A DNA stretch of 64,000 nucleotides, taken from positions 124,001-188,000 of the forward strand of contig NZ_SOPW01000003.1 of NCBI RefSeq assembly GCF_004402015.1, read 5' to 3'. Each line of letters opens with the position of its first letter. Positions within the stretch are counted from its first letter, which is position 1. The DNA is from Filobacillus milosensis (GTDB lineage: Bacteria > Bacillota > Bacilli > Bacillales > Alkalibacillaceae). The position numbers and the translations under genes were made by a program. The notes below the pieces were generated by a model that did no database searches, was not told where the DNA came from, and worked only from the letters and a program-made list of their open reading frames with translations. Shown here one piece after another: positions 27,293-37,152 of the stretch.

Positions 27293-27325
27293 AAAAGAGG
27301 TGTGATGCCCCAACGCCTCTTTTAT
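27293..27325 (+). terminator. Terminator of spoVIF
   Basis: AAAAGAGGTG pairs with CGCCTCTTTT (one G-T pair), with an 11-nt loop, ending in T-rich sequence. Confidence 0.85.
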
Positions 27326-27398
27326 TTGTGTTCAAATTTCAAGCCAGAAGTAAATATAACTTTATTCAACTTTCTATTCTTTTGAACGGTACATTTTA

Positions 27399-27407
27399 TG
27401 CTATAAT
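27399..27407 (+). promoter_or_regulatory. Extended -10 promoter of yphE-yphF
   Basis: TGCTATAAT is a perfect extended -10 element, 40 bases before the yphE start. The -35 region is weak (TTGAAC at 27382 is too close at 14 bases), which is usual for extended -10 promoters. Confidence 0.55.
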
Positions 27408-27446
27408 ACGACCGATAGCACTAAATAGAAAGGGCTTGATTTTAGA

Positions 27447-27644
27447 ATGTCTGAAGGTATGTTAAGAATGTACATATCATTTGCTGGTATGGCTTCATTA
27501 GTTATTTCAGCATTATTAATTGTACTAGCAAGACATAAGTTAAAAGGTATTTTTAGAGTGATTGTAAGTATATTAGCTTATATTCTTTTAATCATTGGTG
27601 GATTTATAATATTTTTTATCGTATTTAGCGGTCCAACTGGTTAA
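27447..27644 (+). CDS. yphE: Small membrane protein YphE (DUF2768)
   Basis: A 65-residue protein with two transmembrane helices (about 9-27 and 36-60) joined by a short basic loop (RHKLKG). It matches the DUF2768 family by length, topology and position before yphF and spoIVA. Its function is unknown. An AAAGGGC-type site precedes ATG 27447. It is likely cotranscribed with yphF, 12 nt downstream. Confidence 0.8.
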   Translation: MSEGMLRMYISFAGMASLVISALLIVLARHKLKGIFRVIVSILAYILLIIGGFIIFFIVFSGPTG

Positions 27645-27655
27645 GGTGGGATAAC

Positions 27656-28384
27656 ATGAAATTAAAACTATCAATTATTATACTAACAACGTTATTACTG
27701 CAAGCTTGTTTATACCCGGATAGTCAAAAGGTTGAAAACGCACCCACCAATGATGAGCAATTAAATGAGGTTCAACAAGCGGTTAACCAATATAAAGATC
27801 AAAATGGTGGATTGTTACCTATTAAGAATAGAGGGCAACAAACTCCTATTTTTATTAAGTATCCAATAGATTTTACTAAATTAAGTGATGCAAATATTTT
27901 GGGACAGCCTCCAGGCAACTCTTATGAGCGAGGCGGACCATATTCTTATGTAATTTTGGATCCAGAAAATGAAGTTGAAGTAAAAGTAGCTGATGTACGG
28001 GTAAACCAAAAACTAAGGTCTATTAATTATGAAATTAATATTTACCGTAATGAAAATCTTTACCCGCCATACGGTGAAATGATTAATAAAGGTTATTTTA
28101 ATATTAACCTGGAAGCCATTGAACTGGATGAAGTACCAACTGTTAAAAGTCCTTATTCAGGCCAGAAGTTAGAGATTATCATTAATCATGAAGGTAAACC
28201 ATTAGTTGATTATAGACCAGACGTCTATCGCATATTAGAAAAGGAAAATATTAATGAGTATGATGGTGATTTAAGGTATTTATTAACTGATCATTATCCA
28301 ATCGTTCCTTCTTATTCCCCACCAATGAGTTTAGTTGATGGAGAAATTATATTTAAGGAGCATGTATCACAAACAACTGAATAA
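27656..28384 (+). CDS. yphF: Lipoprotein YphF
   Basis: A 242-residue predicted lipoprotein. The N-terminus has a basic start, a hydrophobic stretch and a lipobox ending LLQAC, with Cys18 as the expected lipid-modified residue. The remainder should lie outside the membrane. It is not recognised by any motif; short proline-rich stretches (ILGQPPGNSYERGGPYSY, VPSYSPPMS) are visible. The position between yphE and spoIVA matches B. subtilis yphF. Association with sporulation is suggested only by the neighbours. Confidence 0.8.
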   Translation: MKLKLSIIILTTLLLQACLYPDSQKVENAPTNDEQLNEVQQAVNQYKDQNGGLLPIKNRGQQTPIFIKYPIDFTKLSDANILGQPPGNSYERGGPYSYVILDPENEVEVKVADVRVNQKLRSINYEINIYRNENLYPPYGEMINKGYFNINLEAIELDEVPTVKSPYSGQKLEIIINHEGKPLVDYRPDVYRILEKENINEYDGDLRYLLTDHYPIVPSYSPPMSLVDGEIIFKEHVSQTTE

Positions 28385-28401
28385 ATATATCGTATGTAGT
28401 T

Positions 28402-28440
28402 AGAGATTCTATTTATTTTAAATTAGAATCTCTATTTTTT
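28402..28440 (+). terminator. Terminator of yphE-yphF
   Basis: A perfect 10-bp stem (AGAGATTCTA with TAGAATCTCT, 12-nt loop) is followed by a run of T residues. Confidence 0.9.
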
Positions 28441-28453
28441 TTAGATTTAAGTC

Positions 28454-28480
28454 ATAAATCAATAGGACAACATCATAAAT
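28454..28480 (+). promoter_or_regulatory. Possible SigE promoter of spoIVA
   Basis: ATA at 28454-28456 lies 17 bases before CATAAAT at 28474-28480, which resembles the SigE pattern (ATA, 16-18 bases, CATACAHT). spoIVA is a known SigE gene in B. subtilis. The -10 match is imperfect. Confidence 0.4.
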
Positions 28481-28534
28481 TAATATTGCATCGAATAATA
28501 GGTGTACGATATTGTACAGGGTCGGAGGGATATA

Positions 28535-30013
28535 ATGGAAAAATTCAACGTGTTTCATGACATATCAAAACGGACGAACGGAGATATTTACCTAGGCGTT
28601 GTAGGAGCAGTCCGGACTGGTAAGTCAACATTTATCAAGAAGTTTATGGATCTTGTCGTAATTCCTAATATCAATAGTGAAGACGACAGAGAACGAGCAA
28701 AAGATGAACTGCCTCAAAGTGCTGCTGGACGTACGATTATGACAACTGAGCCTAAGTTCATCCCGAATCAAGCTGTTGAGATTTCGGTTGAAGAAGGCTT
28801 AGATGTTAAAGTACGAATGGTGGACTGTGTAGGATACACTGTAGAGGGAGCAAAAGGCTTTGAGGACGAAAATGGGCCTAGAATGATTCATACTCCATGG
28901 TATGAAGAAGCAATCCCGTTTCATGATGCAGCTGAAATTGGAACTAGAAAAGTAATTCAGGAGCATTCTACAGTAGGTATTGTTGTAACAACAGATGGAT
29001 CCTTTGGTGACATTCCTAGAGAAGACTACATTGAAGCAGAAAGAAAGGTTGTAGAAGAGCTAAAAGAGGTTGGTAAACCATTTATTATGATTTTAAACTC
29101 CAGCCGACCTCATGAATTAGAGACAATGGAGTTAAGAAATGAGATTTCTGAAGAATATGACATTCCTGTTATACCAGTGTCTGTAGAGAATTTAAGGGAA
29201 GATGATATTTATAATGTGCTAAGAGAAGCTTTATATGAATTCCCTGTATTAGAAGTTAATGTGAACCTCCCAAGCTGGGTAATGGCATTAAAAGAAGACC
29301 ATTGGCTTCGTAAACAGTTCCAAGGGGCTATTCAAGAAACCGTACAAAATATCAGACGCTTAAGAGATGTTGATCGCGTTGTAGGTGACTTCTATGATTA
29401 TGAATTCATCACTGATGCAAATCTTTCTGGTATGGAGATGGGTGAAGGTGTTGCTGAAATTGATTTACACGCATCTGATGAGTTATACGATCTAGTACTA
29501 AAAGAAATTGTTGGTGTTGAGATTCGTGGTAAGGATCACCTATTAGAGCTTTTACAAGACTATGCTGAAGCTAAACGAGAATACGATCAAGTATCAGATG
29601 CGCTACAAATGGTTAAGCAGACTGGTTATGGTATTGCGACACCAGCACTAGAGGATATGAGGTTAGAAGAGCCAGAAATTATTCGTCAAGGACCACGATT
29701 TGGTGTTAGATTAAAAGCAGTTGCTCCATCCATTCATATGATTCAAGTAGATGTAGAGTCTGAATTCGCTCCAATCATCGGAACTGAAAAGCAAAGTGAA
29801 GAACTGGTTCGTTACCTTATGCAAGATTTTGAGGAAGATCCATTATCTATTTGGAAATCAGACATCTTTGGCCGTTCGTTAAGTTCAATTGTTAGAGAAG
29901 GGATTCATGCTAAACTGACATTAATGCCAGAACATGCAAGATATAAATTAAAAGAGACGCTAGAAAGAATCATTAACGAAGGAAATGGTGGACTAATAGC
30001 CATTATATTATAA
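28535..30013 (+). CDS. spoIVA: Stage IV sporulation protein A, spore coat morphogenetic ATPase
   Basis: SpoIVA is made in the mother cell, hydrolyses ATP and polymerises on the forespore surface as the base of the spore coat. The 492-residue protein has the same length as the B. subtilis one. Walker A is GAVRTGKST near residue 24. The conserved coat-targeting C-terminus ends in GGLIAIIL. I take ATG 28535 (GGAGG, 6-nt gap) rather than the in-frame upstream start at 28502. A possible SigE promoter lies upstream and a strong terminator follows. Confidence 0.96.
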   Translation: MEKFNVFHDISKRTNGDIYLGVVGAVRTGKSTFIKKFMDLVVIPNINSEDDRERAKDELPQSAAGRTIMTTEPKFIPNQAVEISVEEGLDVKVRMVDCVGYTVEGAKGFEDENGPRMIHTPWYEEAIPFHDAAEIGTRKVIQEHSTVGIVVTTDGSFGDIPREDYIEAERKVVEELKEVGKPFIMILNSSRPHELETMELRNEISEEYDIPVIPVSVENLREDDIYNVLREALYEFPVLEVNVNLPSWVMALKEDHWLRKQFQGAIQETVQNIRRLRDVDRVVGDFYDYEFITDANLSGMEMGEGVAEIDLHASDELYDLVLKEIVGVEIRGKDHLLELLQDYAEAKREYDQVSDALQMVKQTGYGIATPALEDMRLEEPEIIRQGPRFGVRLKAVAPSIHMIQVDVESEFAPIIGTEKQSEELVRYLMQDFEEDPLSIWKSDIFGRSLSSIVREGIHAKLTLMPEHARYKLKETLERIINEGNGGLIAIIL

Positions 30014-30037
30014 AAGCGACAATTTTGTCGCTTTTTT
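30012..30037 (+). terminator. Terminator of spoIVA
   Basis: A perfect stem of AAAAGCGACA with GTCGCTTTT around a short loop, followed by a T-run. It begins directly at the spoIVA stop codon. Confidence 0.9.
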
Positions 30038-30040
30038 ATT

Positions 30041-30366
30041 TTGTCTTTGTTTTATACTAAAGGATCAGTTATAGATAAATTATAACAAAAAACATGAAGT
30101 GTTTGACTTAAAGTAAAAGGTGGCCAGGCCTTGCACCTGCGATTACGGGACCAAAGTTAAAGCAGATAAGACTACGGAAAGCGTGCTTTTATAGGGATTA
30201 AAAAAATAAGAGTAAAGTTAAACATCGCCTTTATAAAGTTAAATAGCTACAAAATACTTACAGGACGAGCCTTCAAAATTATTGCTGTCGCATAGTCAAA
30301 TAGTATTATAAAATTGAAAAAATTAATAAAAACCCTGATAAAATGCGATTTTGAAGCGATTTTTTA
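30041..30366 (+). other. Gap between spoIVA and hbs, with a possible repeat relic
   Basis: I see no coding sequence in this AT-rich stretch. At 30174-30200 the sequence ACGGAAAGCGTGCTTTTATAG resembles the CGGAAAGCGTCCGC-TAGCG core of the stem-loop repeat, and a GGCC-TTGCACCTGCG stretch about 40 bases upstream could be a decayed remainder. This is weaker than the relic at 13141. The hbs promoter lies just beyond the gap. Confidence 0.35.
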
Positions 30367-30394
30367 TTGAAATTCCATTGTGCTTTGTGATAAT
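30367..30394 (+). promoter_or_regulatory. Sigma-A promoter of hbs
   Basis: TTGAAA at 30367-30372 and GATAAT at 30389-30394 are 16 bases apart, with TGT before the -10. The leader to hbs would be about 155 bases. A second, weaker candidate (TTGTTT with TATTAT) lies at about 30490-30525, so two promoters are possible. Confidence 0.5.
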
Positions 30395-30555
30395 ATGCAG
30401 TTACACGAACTAGAAAATAATGCTAAACATTAAATTATCGTGTAAGAACTTGTGCCCAATTGCATGAATATGTTGCATGTTGAACGTATTTTTGTTTAAA
30501 TTGTGGTAACAATGGTATTATCTGATAATTAGCAATTTGAGAGGAGGTGAAATAA

Positions 30556-30828
30556 ATGAACAAGACAGACTTAGTAAATTCAGTAGCTGAACAAACGGAC
30601 TTATCTAAAAAAGACGCATCTAAAGCTGTAGATGCGGTATTAGATTCTATTACAGGTTCTTTAAAGAAAGCTGAAAAGGTACAGTTAATCGGTTTCGGTA
30701 ACTTTGAAGTACGTGAGCGTTCTGCACGTAAAGGTCGCAACCCACAAACTGGTAAAGAAATTAATATTCCAGCAAGCAAAGTACCTGCATTTAAACCAGG
30801 TAAAGCCCTAAAAGACGCTGTAAAATAA
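30556..30828 (+). CDS. hbs: DNA-binding protein HU
   Basis: A 90-residue nucleoid protein of the HU family that bends and compacts DNA as a dimer. The N-terminal helices begin [19 protein letters not shown]. The DNA-binding arm contains the family signature [21 protein letters not shown], with [12 protein letters not shown] at the end. A strong GAGGAGGTGA site indicates high expression. In B. subtilis mtrB and folE follow hbs, but here a terminator and then hepS follow. Confidence 0.97.
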   Translation: MNKTDLVNSVAEQTDLSKKDASKAVDAVLDSITGSLKKAEKVQLIGFGNFEVRERSARKGRNPQTGKEINIPASKVPAFKPGKALKDAVK

Positions 30829-30846
30829 TAGCTATACATAGGGCAG

Positions 30847-30876
30847 AAAAGGAGGGAGCTTTCCCTCCTTTTTTTA
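30847..30876 (+). terminator. Terminator of hbs
   Basis: An 11-bp perfect stem (AAAAGGAGGGA with TCCCTCCTTTT, 4-nt loop) followed by a run of T residues. Confidence 0.95.
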
Positions 30877-30968
30877 ATGTAAAGAATAATTCAAAGATCA
30901 TTATTAAAATGCTCTTAATGTTAACTCCTTGTTTAAGGTTGAGATAATAGATAATGATTAAAGAAAAT

Positions 30969-30977
30969 GCTACAATA
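30969..30977 (+). promoter_or_regulatory. Extended -10 promoter of hepS-menG-hepT
   Basis: TGCTACAAT is a good extended -10 element, 54 bases before the hepS start. There is no clear -35. The position fits transcription of the menaquinone genes independent of hbs. Confidence 0.4.
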
Positions 30978-31030
30978 ATAAGTGAAAGTTTATTAATACC
31001 TGCTTTGAATCTAGCTAATAGGTGATTAAA

Positions 31031-31672
31031 TTGATTAATTTAGAAAACACTGAAGATATACGCCATAAGTTTATTACAAAATATAAACATTCTCATATAA
31101 GTGCATCACTTTATGATGAAGTATTATCTAACAAACAAATTTCGTGGTTTAAGAGATTATTAATTGAAGCTGAAACACCTTCTGCAAATCAAATATTTAA
31201 TGCATTATTACATATGCAAACTTCTTTAGATATACATGATCTAGTTGACTTAAAAACTAACGAAAACATGGCTGAAGATCGTAGTCAAACTAATCAATTA
31301 CAGGTCCTGGTTGGTGATTTTCATAGTTCTTATTTCTACCGATTGCTATCACAACAAAATTTATTAGAGGAATTATATCATTTTATTGAGAAGATAAAGG
31401 AAATCAATGATTTAAAAATGTCTGTATTACATAATTACGAAGGTCATGATATGGAAATACAGCTAAAACATATTGAAAAAATACATATAGGATTAATAGA
31501 AGCCATCATTTCACTTTATAATTTACCTGAAAAAGAAGTGAAATCAAAAATAATTGATGAGTTAGTCTATCAAAGCGACAGCTGCTGGATTAAAATATTA
31601 ACTGATAGAGACCACCTGTTATCACACCGTATGATCTCTTTAAGAAAGCAACATTGGAGTCTTACTAAATAA
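31031..31672 (+). CDS. hepS: Heptaprenyl diphosphate synthase component I (HepS)
   Basis: The small regulatory subunit of the two-part synthase that makes the C35 side chain of menaquinone-7. The protein is helical, about 213 residues, and lacks the DDxxD motifs of component II, as is normal for this subunit. The [10 protein letters not shown] segment corresponds to the conserved ALDTHDEV region of other HepS proteins. I prefer TTG 31031, 6 nt after AGGTGA, to the overlapping GTG 31022. Position before menG and hepT confirms the assignment. The sequence is divergent. Confidence 0.82.
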   Translation: MINLENTEDIRHKFITKYKHSHISASLYDEVLSNKQISWFKRLLIEAETPSANQIFNALLHMQTSLDIHDLVDLKTNENMAEDRSQTNQLQVLVGDFHSSYFYRLLSQQNLLEELYHFIEKIKEINDLKMSVLHNYEGHDMEIQLKHIEKIHIGLIEAIISLYNLPEKEVKSKIIDELVYQSDSCWIKILTDRDHLLSHRMISLRKQHWSLTK

Positions 31673-31691
31673 TAATAGAGGAAGATTACGT

Positions 31692-32402
31692 ATGGAACAG
31701 CAAACTAAATCAGAGAAAGTTCACTCGGTATTTGAAAAAATATACAATAGATATGACAAAATGAATTCCATTATTTCATTTCAACGTCATAAAGCTTGGC
31801 GAAATGATGTCATGAAAGAAATGAATGTAGAAGAGGGTTCTAATTGCTTGGATGTTTGTTGTGGAACAGGGGATTGGACCATAGCTTTATCAGAAGCAGT
31901 TGGTAAGAACGGACAAGTAGAAGGTTTAGATTTTAGTCAGAATATGTTGTCTGTCGGAGAAGAGAAAATAAAAAGAGAGAACATCTCTAATATAAATTTT
32001 GTTCATGGGGATGCTATGAACCTTCCTTATGAAGACGATACATTTGATTATGTAACGATAGGGTTCGGTTTAAGGAATACGCCTGATTATAATCAAGTTT
32101 TAAAGGAAATGTATCGTGTTGTTAAACCAGGTGGACAAGTCGTATGTTTAGATACCTCACAACCCACAATACCAGTCTATAAACAACTCTATTTCTTTTA
32201 CTTTGAGCATATCATGCCAATCTTCGGTAAAGTGTTTGCAAAGAGTTATGATGAATATGCCTGGTTATATGAATCAACGAAAAACTTTCCTAATAAAGAC
32301 ACACTGGCTGAAATGTTTAAAGAAGCAGGATTTAACAATGTTAAGGTCAAAAGTTATGCTTTAGGGGCAGCTGCGATGCATTTAGGAACTAAGACAAAAT
32401 AA
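31692..32402 (+). CDS. menG: Demethylmenaquinone methyltransferase
   Basis: A 236-residue SAM-dependent methyltransferase of the MenG/UbiE family that carries out the last step of menaquinone synthesis. The SAM-binding motif I is [10 protein letters not shown]. The family signatures are [17 protein letters not shown] near the N-terminus and [18 protein letters not shown] in the middle. AGAGGA precedes ATG 31692. It lies between the two subunits of heptaprenyl diphosphate synthase, so the three genes form one operon for the quinone pool used by the Qcr complex. Confidence 0.95.
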   Translation: MEQQTKSEKVHSVFEKIYNRYDKMNSIISFQRHKAWRNDVMKEMNVEEGSNCLDVCCGTGDWTIALSEAVGKNGQVEGLDFSQNMLSVGEEKIKRENISNINFVHGDAMNLPYEDDTFDYVTIGFGLRNTPDYNQVLKEMYRVVKPGGQVVCLDTSQPTIPVYKQLYFFYFEHIMPIFGKVFAKSYDEYAWLYESTKNFPNKDTLAEMFKEAGFNNVKVKSYALGAAAMHLGTKTK

Positions 32403-32419
32403 CTTTAAAGGTGAAAACA

Positions 32420-33388
32420 ATGAAGTTAGCTACAGCTTTTAAATATATGAATAAAGATATTCAACAAGTTGAAAAACAAATTAAGAGAGTAACTAAAGCG
32501 GAAAACACTATGATTCAATCTGCCTCTAATCATTTGCTAACTGCAGGCGGTAAAAGAATCAGACCTATTTTTGTTTTAATATCTTCTAAATTTGGCAGTG
32601 ACAATCAGAATAAGATTATTGATGTAGCAGTTGCATTAGAACTTATTCATATGGCGTCTTTAGTGCATGATGATGTTATTGATCATGCTATGGTTAGGCG
32701 TGGGAAACCAACCGTTAATAAACAATGGGACAACGGAACCGCTGTTTATACCGGTGATTACATATTTGCTCGCACATTAGAGTTACTAAAATCTTTTGAT
32801 GACAATAGAATACATTCAGTGTTGTCTAATACGATACATCAGTTATGTATAGGTGAAATTGAGCAAATCCGCGACAAATTCGAAATTAATCAAAATTACT
32901 TTACATACTTTAGAAGGATTAAACGTAAAACGGCTTTATTAATTGCATCTAGTACTCAAATGGGGGCCATTGCAGCTAATGTTGATCCATCTACTGAAAA
33001 GCTTTTGAAATTATATGGTTATTATATTGGTATGTCTTATCAAATCATAGATGATATATTAGATTTCACATCAACAGAAAAAGAGCTAGGAAAACCAGTT
33101 GGCAGTGATTTATTAAACGGACATATTACATTACCAACTCTATTCGCAATTGAAGACAAAAAGGTTTATCATGCCATTCAAGATTATTTTAATAATAAAG
33201 ATCATCCATCTATGAACATAAATGAAGTGATTCTACATATCAAAGAATCTGATGCAATTGAAAGAGCTTATCAAATCAGCCAGAAATTTTTAGAAAAGGC
33301 TTTTAACACGGTCAATCAACTTCCGGATATTGAAGAGAAGCGTCTATTAACAGATATTGCGCACTATCTCGGTGAACGGAAATTCTAA
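32420..33388 (+). CDS. hepT: Heptaprenyl diphosphate synthase component II (HepT)
   Basis: The catalytic subunit of heptaprenyl diphosphate synthase, a trans-prenyltransferase of 322 residues. It has both aspartate-rich motifs: the first in LVHDDVIDHA and the second in IIDDILDFT. Other conserved parts are GGKRIRP near the N-terminus and ALELIHMASLVHDD. ATG 32420 is chosen because AAAGGTG ends 6 nt before it; the GTG of that site is in frame at 32411. It works as a complex with HepS. Confidence 0.95.
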   Translation: MKLATAFKYMNKDIQQVEKQIKRVTKAENTMIQSASNHLLTAGGKRIRPIFVLISSKFGSDNQNKIIDVAVALELIHMASLVHDDVIDHAMVRRGKPTVNKQWDNGTAVYTGDYIFARTLELLKSFDDNRIHSVLSNTIHQLCIGEIEQIRDKFEINQNYFTYFRRIKRKTALLIASSTQMGAIAANVDPSTEKLLKLYGYYIGMSYQIIDDILDFTSTEKELGKPVGSDLLNGHITLPTLFAIEDKKVYHAIQDYFNNKDHPSMNINEVILHIKESDAIERAYQISQKFLEKAFNTVNQLPDIEEKRLLTDIAHYLGERKF

Positions 33389-33427
33389 CCTCACTTGGTT
33401 GTGATTTAAATGTTATTGCAAAAACGA

Positions 33428-33456
33428 TTGTTTTTTGTGACAAACTTTGATAAAAT
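33428..33456 (+). promoter_or_regulatory. Sigma-A promoter of ndk
   Basis: TTGTTT at 33428-33433 and TAAAAT at 33451-33456 are 17 bases apart, 38 bases before the ndk start. Confidence 0.5.
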
Positions 33457-33494
33457 TTTTGACGGCTTACAAATTATTTATTGAGGTGAATATC

Positions 33495-33941
33495 ATGGAA
33501 AAAACTTTTATTATGGTAAAACCTGATGGCGTTCAACGTAACCTAATTGGCGAAATCGTTGCTCGTTTTGAAAAAAAAGGTTTTAGACTTGTTGGTGCAA
33601 AATTAATGCAAATCTCTACAGCATTAGCAGAAGAGCATTACGGAGAACATAAAGACAAGCCTTTCTTTGGTGAATTAACTGGTTTCATTACTTCTGCTCC
33701 AGTATTCGCAATGGTTTGGGAAGGTGAAAATGTAATTGCTACAGCTCGTAAAATGATGGGAGCAACTAACCCGGCAGAATCTGATATCGGTACAATTCGT
33801 GGAGATTTCGGATTAACAGTAGGGAAGAACGTAATTCATGGTTCTGATTCACCTGAATCTGCAGAACGTGAAATTGGATTATTCTTTAATGAATCTGACC
33901 TTTTAGATTACAATAAAGATCAAAATCAGTGGATTTATTAA
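33495..33941 (+). CDS. ndk: Nucleoside diphosphate kinase
   Basis: A 148-residue enzyme that transfers the gamma phosphate between nucleoside triphosphates and diphosphates. The active-site histidine lies in the signature [19 protein letters not shown]. The N-terminus [19 protein letters not shown] is also diagnostic. ATG 33495 follows GAGGTG by 6 nt; an upstream in-frame start at 33447 would add 16 unlikely residues and lies within the promoter. The gene has its own promoter and terminator. Confidence 0.97.
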   Translation: MEKTFIMVKPDGVQRNLIGEIVARFEKKGFRLVGAKLMQISTALAEEHYGEHKDKPFFGELTGFITSAPVFAMVWEGENVIATARKMMGATNPAESDIGTIRGDFGLTVGKNVIHGSDSPESAEREIGLFFNESDLLDYNKDQNQWIY

Positions 33942-33946
33942 TTAGT

Positions 33947-33982
33947 AAAAGGCCTTAATTATAAGGCCTTTTCTTTTTTTGA
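33947..33982 (+). terminator. Terminator of ndk
   Basis: A perfect 10-bp stem (AAAAGGCCTT with AAGGCCTTTT, 6-nt loop) followed by a T-rich tail. Confidence 0.95.
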
Positions 33983-34115
33983 TTTTTTAACTCATGATAC
34001 ACTTATATATCTAGAGTATCTAAATTAAAAACATGTATTTATACATAAATTTATAGCGTATTTTCCGTGGATTTCTTATAATGTGATTAAGACTGTAAAT
34101 TGGGAGAGAAACTTA

Positions 34116-34895
34116 ATGGTAGATGATTACATAAAATTTGTTGAATTAATCTATGACAAATCAGGAATTGATTTATCTCAATACAAAGAAAAACAAATGA
34201 AAAGGCGTTTAACGTCTTTAAGAGATAAAAAAGGATTTAGTTCATTTGATACTTATTTTAAAGCATTGGATTCTGATGAAACGTTATTGCATGAGATGCT
34301 AGATCGAATGACTATTAACGTATCTGAATTTTATCGTAACTATAAAAGGTGGGAAATATTAAAAGATGAAATTATACCCGGTTTAGCTGAAGGAAAACCG
34401 TCTTTAAAAGTTTGGAGTGCGGCTTGTTCTACTGGAGAAGAACCGTATACGCTAGCCATGTTACTTAGTGATTTTTATGACTTAAATAATGTCTCAATTC
34501 TTGCGACGGATATTGATGAAAATGCTATTCAACGTGCGAAAATGGGACTATACCCTGAACGTTCACTTAAAGAAGCTCCCCAAGATAAAATAAACAAATT
34601 CTTTACGCAAAATGACAAAATGTTTACTGTTCGTGATGAGCTTAAACAAGCTGTCACTTTTAAAAAACATAATCTATTAGCAGATTCCTACCCTAAGAAT
34701 GTAGATTTAATTGTTTGCAGAAACGTCTTGATATACTTTACAGAAGAAGCAAAATCGACTATTTACAGCAATTTTTCTAAAGCATTAAAACCTAATGGTG
34801 TTCTATTTGTAGGTAGTACTGAGCAGCTATTTAATCCTTCATCATATGACTTTGATGTTCTCAGTACATTTTTTTACCAGAAAGTTAACAAGTAA
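34116..34895 (+). CDS. cheR: Chemotaxis protein methyltransferase CheR
   Basis: A 259-residue SAM-dependent methyltransferase that methylates glutamates on chemoreceptors. The N-terminal helical domain includes [19 protein letters not shown]. The catalytic domain has [16 protein letters not shown], the SAM-binding [16 protein letters not shown] and the [12 protein letters not shown] segment. ATG 34116 has GGGAG 9 nt upstream, better than GTG 34083. It lies between ndk and aroC as in B. subtilis. Its presence implies a chemotactic, probably flagellated organism. Confidence 0.95.
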   Translation: MVDDYIKFVELIYDKSGIDLSQYKEKQMKRRLTSLRDKKGFSSFDTYFKALDSDETLLHEMLDRMTINVSEFYRNYKRWEILKDEIIPGLAEGKPSLKVWSAACSTGEEPYTLAMLLSDFYDLNNVSILATDIDENAIQRAKMGLYPERSLKEAPQDKINKFFTQNDKMFTVRDELKQAVTFKKHNLLADSYPKNVDLIVCRNVLIYFTEEAKSTIYSNFSKALKPNGVLFVGSTEQLFNPSSYDFDVLSTFFYQKVNK

Positions 34896-34905
34896 GGGTG
34901 ATAAT

Positions 34906-36072
34906 ATGAGGTATTTAACAGCAGGTGAATCACACGGAAAACAATTAACTACTATCATAGAGGGTATACCCTCTAAATTAAACTTGGTTAAAGAAGACAT
35001 CAACCACTCATTGATTAGACGTCAAGGTGGATACGGCCGTGGAAGACGAATGAAAATCGAGAAAGACTTAGTAGAAATTATGAGTGGAGTTAGACATGGT
35101 TATACGTTAGGCTCTCCGGTCAGTCTAGTTATAACAAATGATGATTTTATTCATTGGACAGACATCATGGGTGAAGTTCCGATTGATGAAAGTGCAAAAG
35201 TTAGAAGACAAATAACGAAGCCACGTCCAGGACATGCAGATCTAAATGGAGCATTGAAATATGACCATCGAGATATGAGGAATGTATTGGAAAGGTCTTC
35301 TGCAAGGGAAACAGCAGCACGTGTAGCTGCTGGGGCAGTAGCTAAAAAGATATTAAAAGAAGTTGGAATAGAGATTATTGGCTATGTAAAGCAGATTTAT
35401 CAAGTACAAGCTGAAGACCAACATCATTTATCTATGCAAGATAAAATTAAAAGATCTAACGAAAGCCCTGTCCGTTCATTAGACAAAAAACAAGAACAGT
35501 CTATGATGGATGCGATAGATCAAGCAAAAAAAGACGGCGACTCTATTGGTGGAGTTGTTGAAGTTTATGTTGAGGGTGTACCGGCTGGTCTGGGGTCCCA
35601 TGTGCACTTTGATAGGAAATTGGATAGTAGAATAGCAGGTAGCGTCGTTAGTATTAATGCGTTTAAAGGCGTTGAGTTCGGTATAGGCTTTGAAGCAGCT
35701 AACAAACGTGGAAGTGAAACGCATGACGAAATTGCTTATGATAATGAAAAAGGATATTATCGTTTAACCAATAGACTAGGGGGTTTTGAAGGTGGAATGA
35801 CAACAGGTATGCCTATTGTCGTAAAAGGTGTCATGAAACCTATTCCAACCTTATATAAACCATTAAATAGTGTAGATATTGATACAAAAGAACCTTTTCA
35901 AGCAAGTATTGAACGTTCAGATTCTTGTGCAGTTCCAGCAGCTTCTGTCGTGATGGAACATATTGTTGCCTGGGAGTTAGCAAATGCCATATTAGAACAG
36001 TTTACATCTGATACGATAGATCAATTAAAAGAAGAAATCGAGAAGCATAGAGAAAGGATTAGACAATTTTAA
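34906..36072 (+). CDS. aroC: Chorismate synthase
   Basis: A 388-residue FMN-dependent enzyme that forms chorismate from EPSP, the final step of the shikimate pathway. The signatures are [14 protein letters not shown] near the start, [28 protein letters not shown] and [13 protein letters not shown] near the end. ATG 34906 follows AAGGGTG by 5 nt; the longer in-frame version from 34846 overlaps cheR and is not needed. In B. subtilis this gene is called aroF. It overlaps aroB by one base. Confidence 0.96.
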   Translation: MRYLTAGESHGKQLTTIIEGIPSKLNLVKEDINHSLIRRQGGYGRGRRMKIEKDLVEIMSGVRHGYTLGSPVSLVITNDDFIHWTDIMGEVPIDESAKVRRQITKPRPGHADLNGALKYDHRDMRNVLERSSARETAARVAAGAVAKKILKEVGIEIIGYVKQIYQVQAEDQHHLSMQDKIKRSNESPVRSLDKKQEQSMMDAIDQAKKDGDSIGGVVEVYVEGVPAGLGSHVHFDRKLDSRIAGSVVSINAFKGVEFGIGFEAANKRGSETHDEIAYDNEKGYYRLTNRLGGFEGGMTTGMPIVVKGVMKPIPTLYKPLNSVDIDTKEPFQASIERSDSCAVPAASVVMEHIVAWELANAILEQFTSDTIDQLKEEIEKHRERIRQF

Positions 36073-37151
36073 TGAATACATTAAAAGTTAAATCCTATGA
36101 ACATAGCTATGATATTTATATCGAAAAAAAGCTGAGATTTAAAGCAGGGGATCAATTAAATAAAGAATATTCTCAGATAGCTATTGTTACAGATGAACAT
36201 GTAAGTCAATTGTATCTAGAAGATGTTAAACAAAGCATTGATCAAAAATGTAAGTCTTTTATTATACCTTCTGGTGAACAATCTAAATCATTAACGAAAT
36301 ATGAGGAAATTCAAAAGTATTTACTAAATAATAATTTTGATCGCCACTCAGCCATTATCGCATTAGGTGGAGGAGTCGTCGGTGATTTAGCAGGATTTGT
36401 TGCGGCAACTTATATGAGAGGTATTGATTTTATACAAGTTCCAACTACTCTCTTAGCACATGATAGTAGTGTAGGAGGCAAAGTAGGTATCAATTTATTA
36501 GATACGAAAAATATATTAGGAAGTTTTTATCCTCCACAAGCAGTTATTTATGATACAGAAATGCTTCAATCATTAAACGAGCAAGAGCTAAGATCAGGTT
36601 TTGCAGAAATGGTTAAACACGGATTTATATTTAATGTAGATCTGTTAAATGAATTAAAAGGTATTAATACGATCGACCCAAGTCATCCTTTATTTGATCA
36701 ATGGCTAATCAAATCCCTTAGTGTAAAAAAACATTTCGTTGAACAAGATGAACATGAAGGGAACATTAGACGTTTCTTAAACTTTGGACATACTTTAGGA
36801 CATGCCATTGAATCAACTAAAAGTCATGTCACACATGGTGAATGTGTTATGTATGGCATGTTGTTTGCGATATATTTATCAGATTGTATTAATGATAAAG
36901 ATGAAAAGTTATTTAATGAGGAATTAGTGAACTGGGTAAAGAACTTAGGTTTTCCTTTGAATTTAATAAATATTAGTGACATCTCAACAGTTTCAGATAA
37001 AATGTTGAATGATAAAAAGAATTCTAATCAATTTATAAATTTTGTTCTATTAAATGATTTAGGTGAACCATTTGTATCACCATTTTCTATAGAAAAGATT
37101 GAAGAACATTTAAAAGCCTTTTTAGACTTGAAGGCTTTAAAGGGTGTATAA
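36072..37151 (+). CDS. aroB: 3-dehydroquinate synthase
   Basis: A 359-residue NAD- and metal-dependent enzyme that makes 3-dehydroquinate. The NAD-binding region is ALGGGVVGDLAGFVAATY, followed by RGIDFIQVPTTLLAHDSSVGGK. The metal ligands include the histidines of FGHTLGHAIE and the glutamate in SGFAEMVKHGF. Its ATG overlaps the aroC stop (TAATG), indicating coupled translation. In B. subtilis chorismate mutase and the trp genes follow, but here aroA follows at once. Confidence 0.96.
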   Translation: MNTLKVKSYEHSYDIYIEKKLRFKAGDQLNKEYSQIAIVTDEHVSQLYLEDVKQSIDQKCKSFIIPSGEQSKSLTKYEEIQKYLLNNNFDRHSAIIALGGGVVGDLAGFVAATYMRGIDFIQVPTTLLAHDSSVGGKVGINLLDTKNILGSFYPPQAVIYDTEMLQSLNEQELRSGFAEMVKHGFIFNVDLLNELKGINTIDPSHPLFDQWLIKSLSVKKHFVEQDEHEGNIRRFLNFGHTLGHAIESTKSHVTHGECVMYGMLFAIYLSDCINDKDEKLFNEELVNWVKNLGFPLNLINISDISTVSDKMLNDKKNSNQFINFVLLNDLGEPFVSPFSIEKIEEHLKAFLDLKALKGV

Positions 37152-37152
37152 G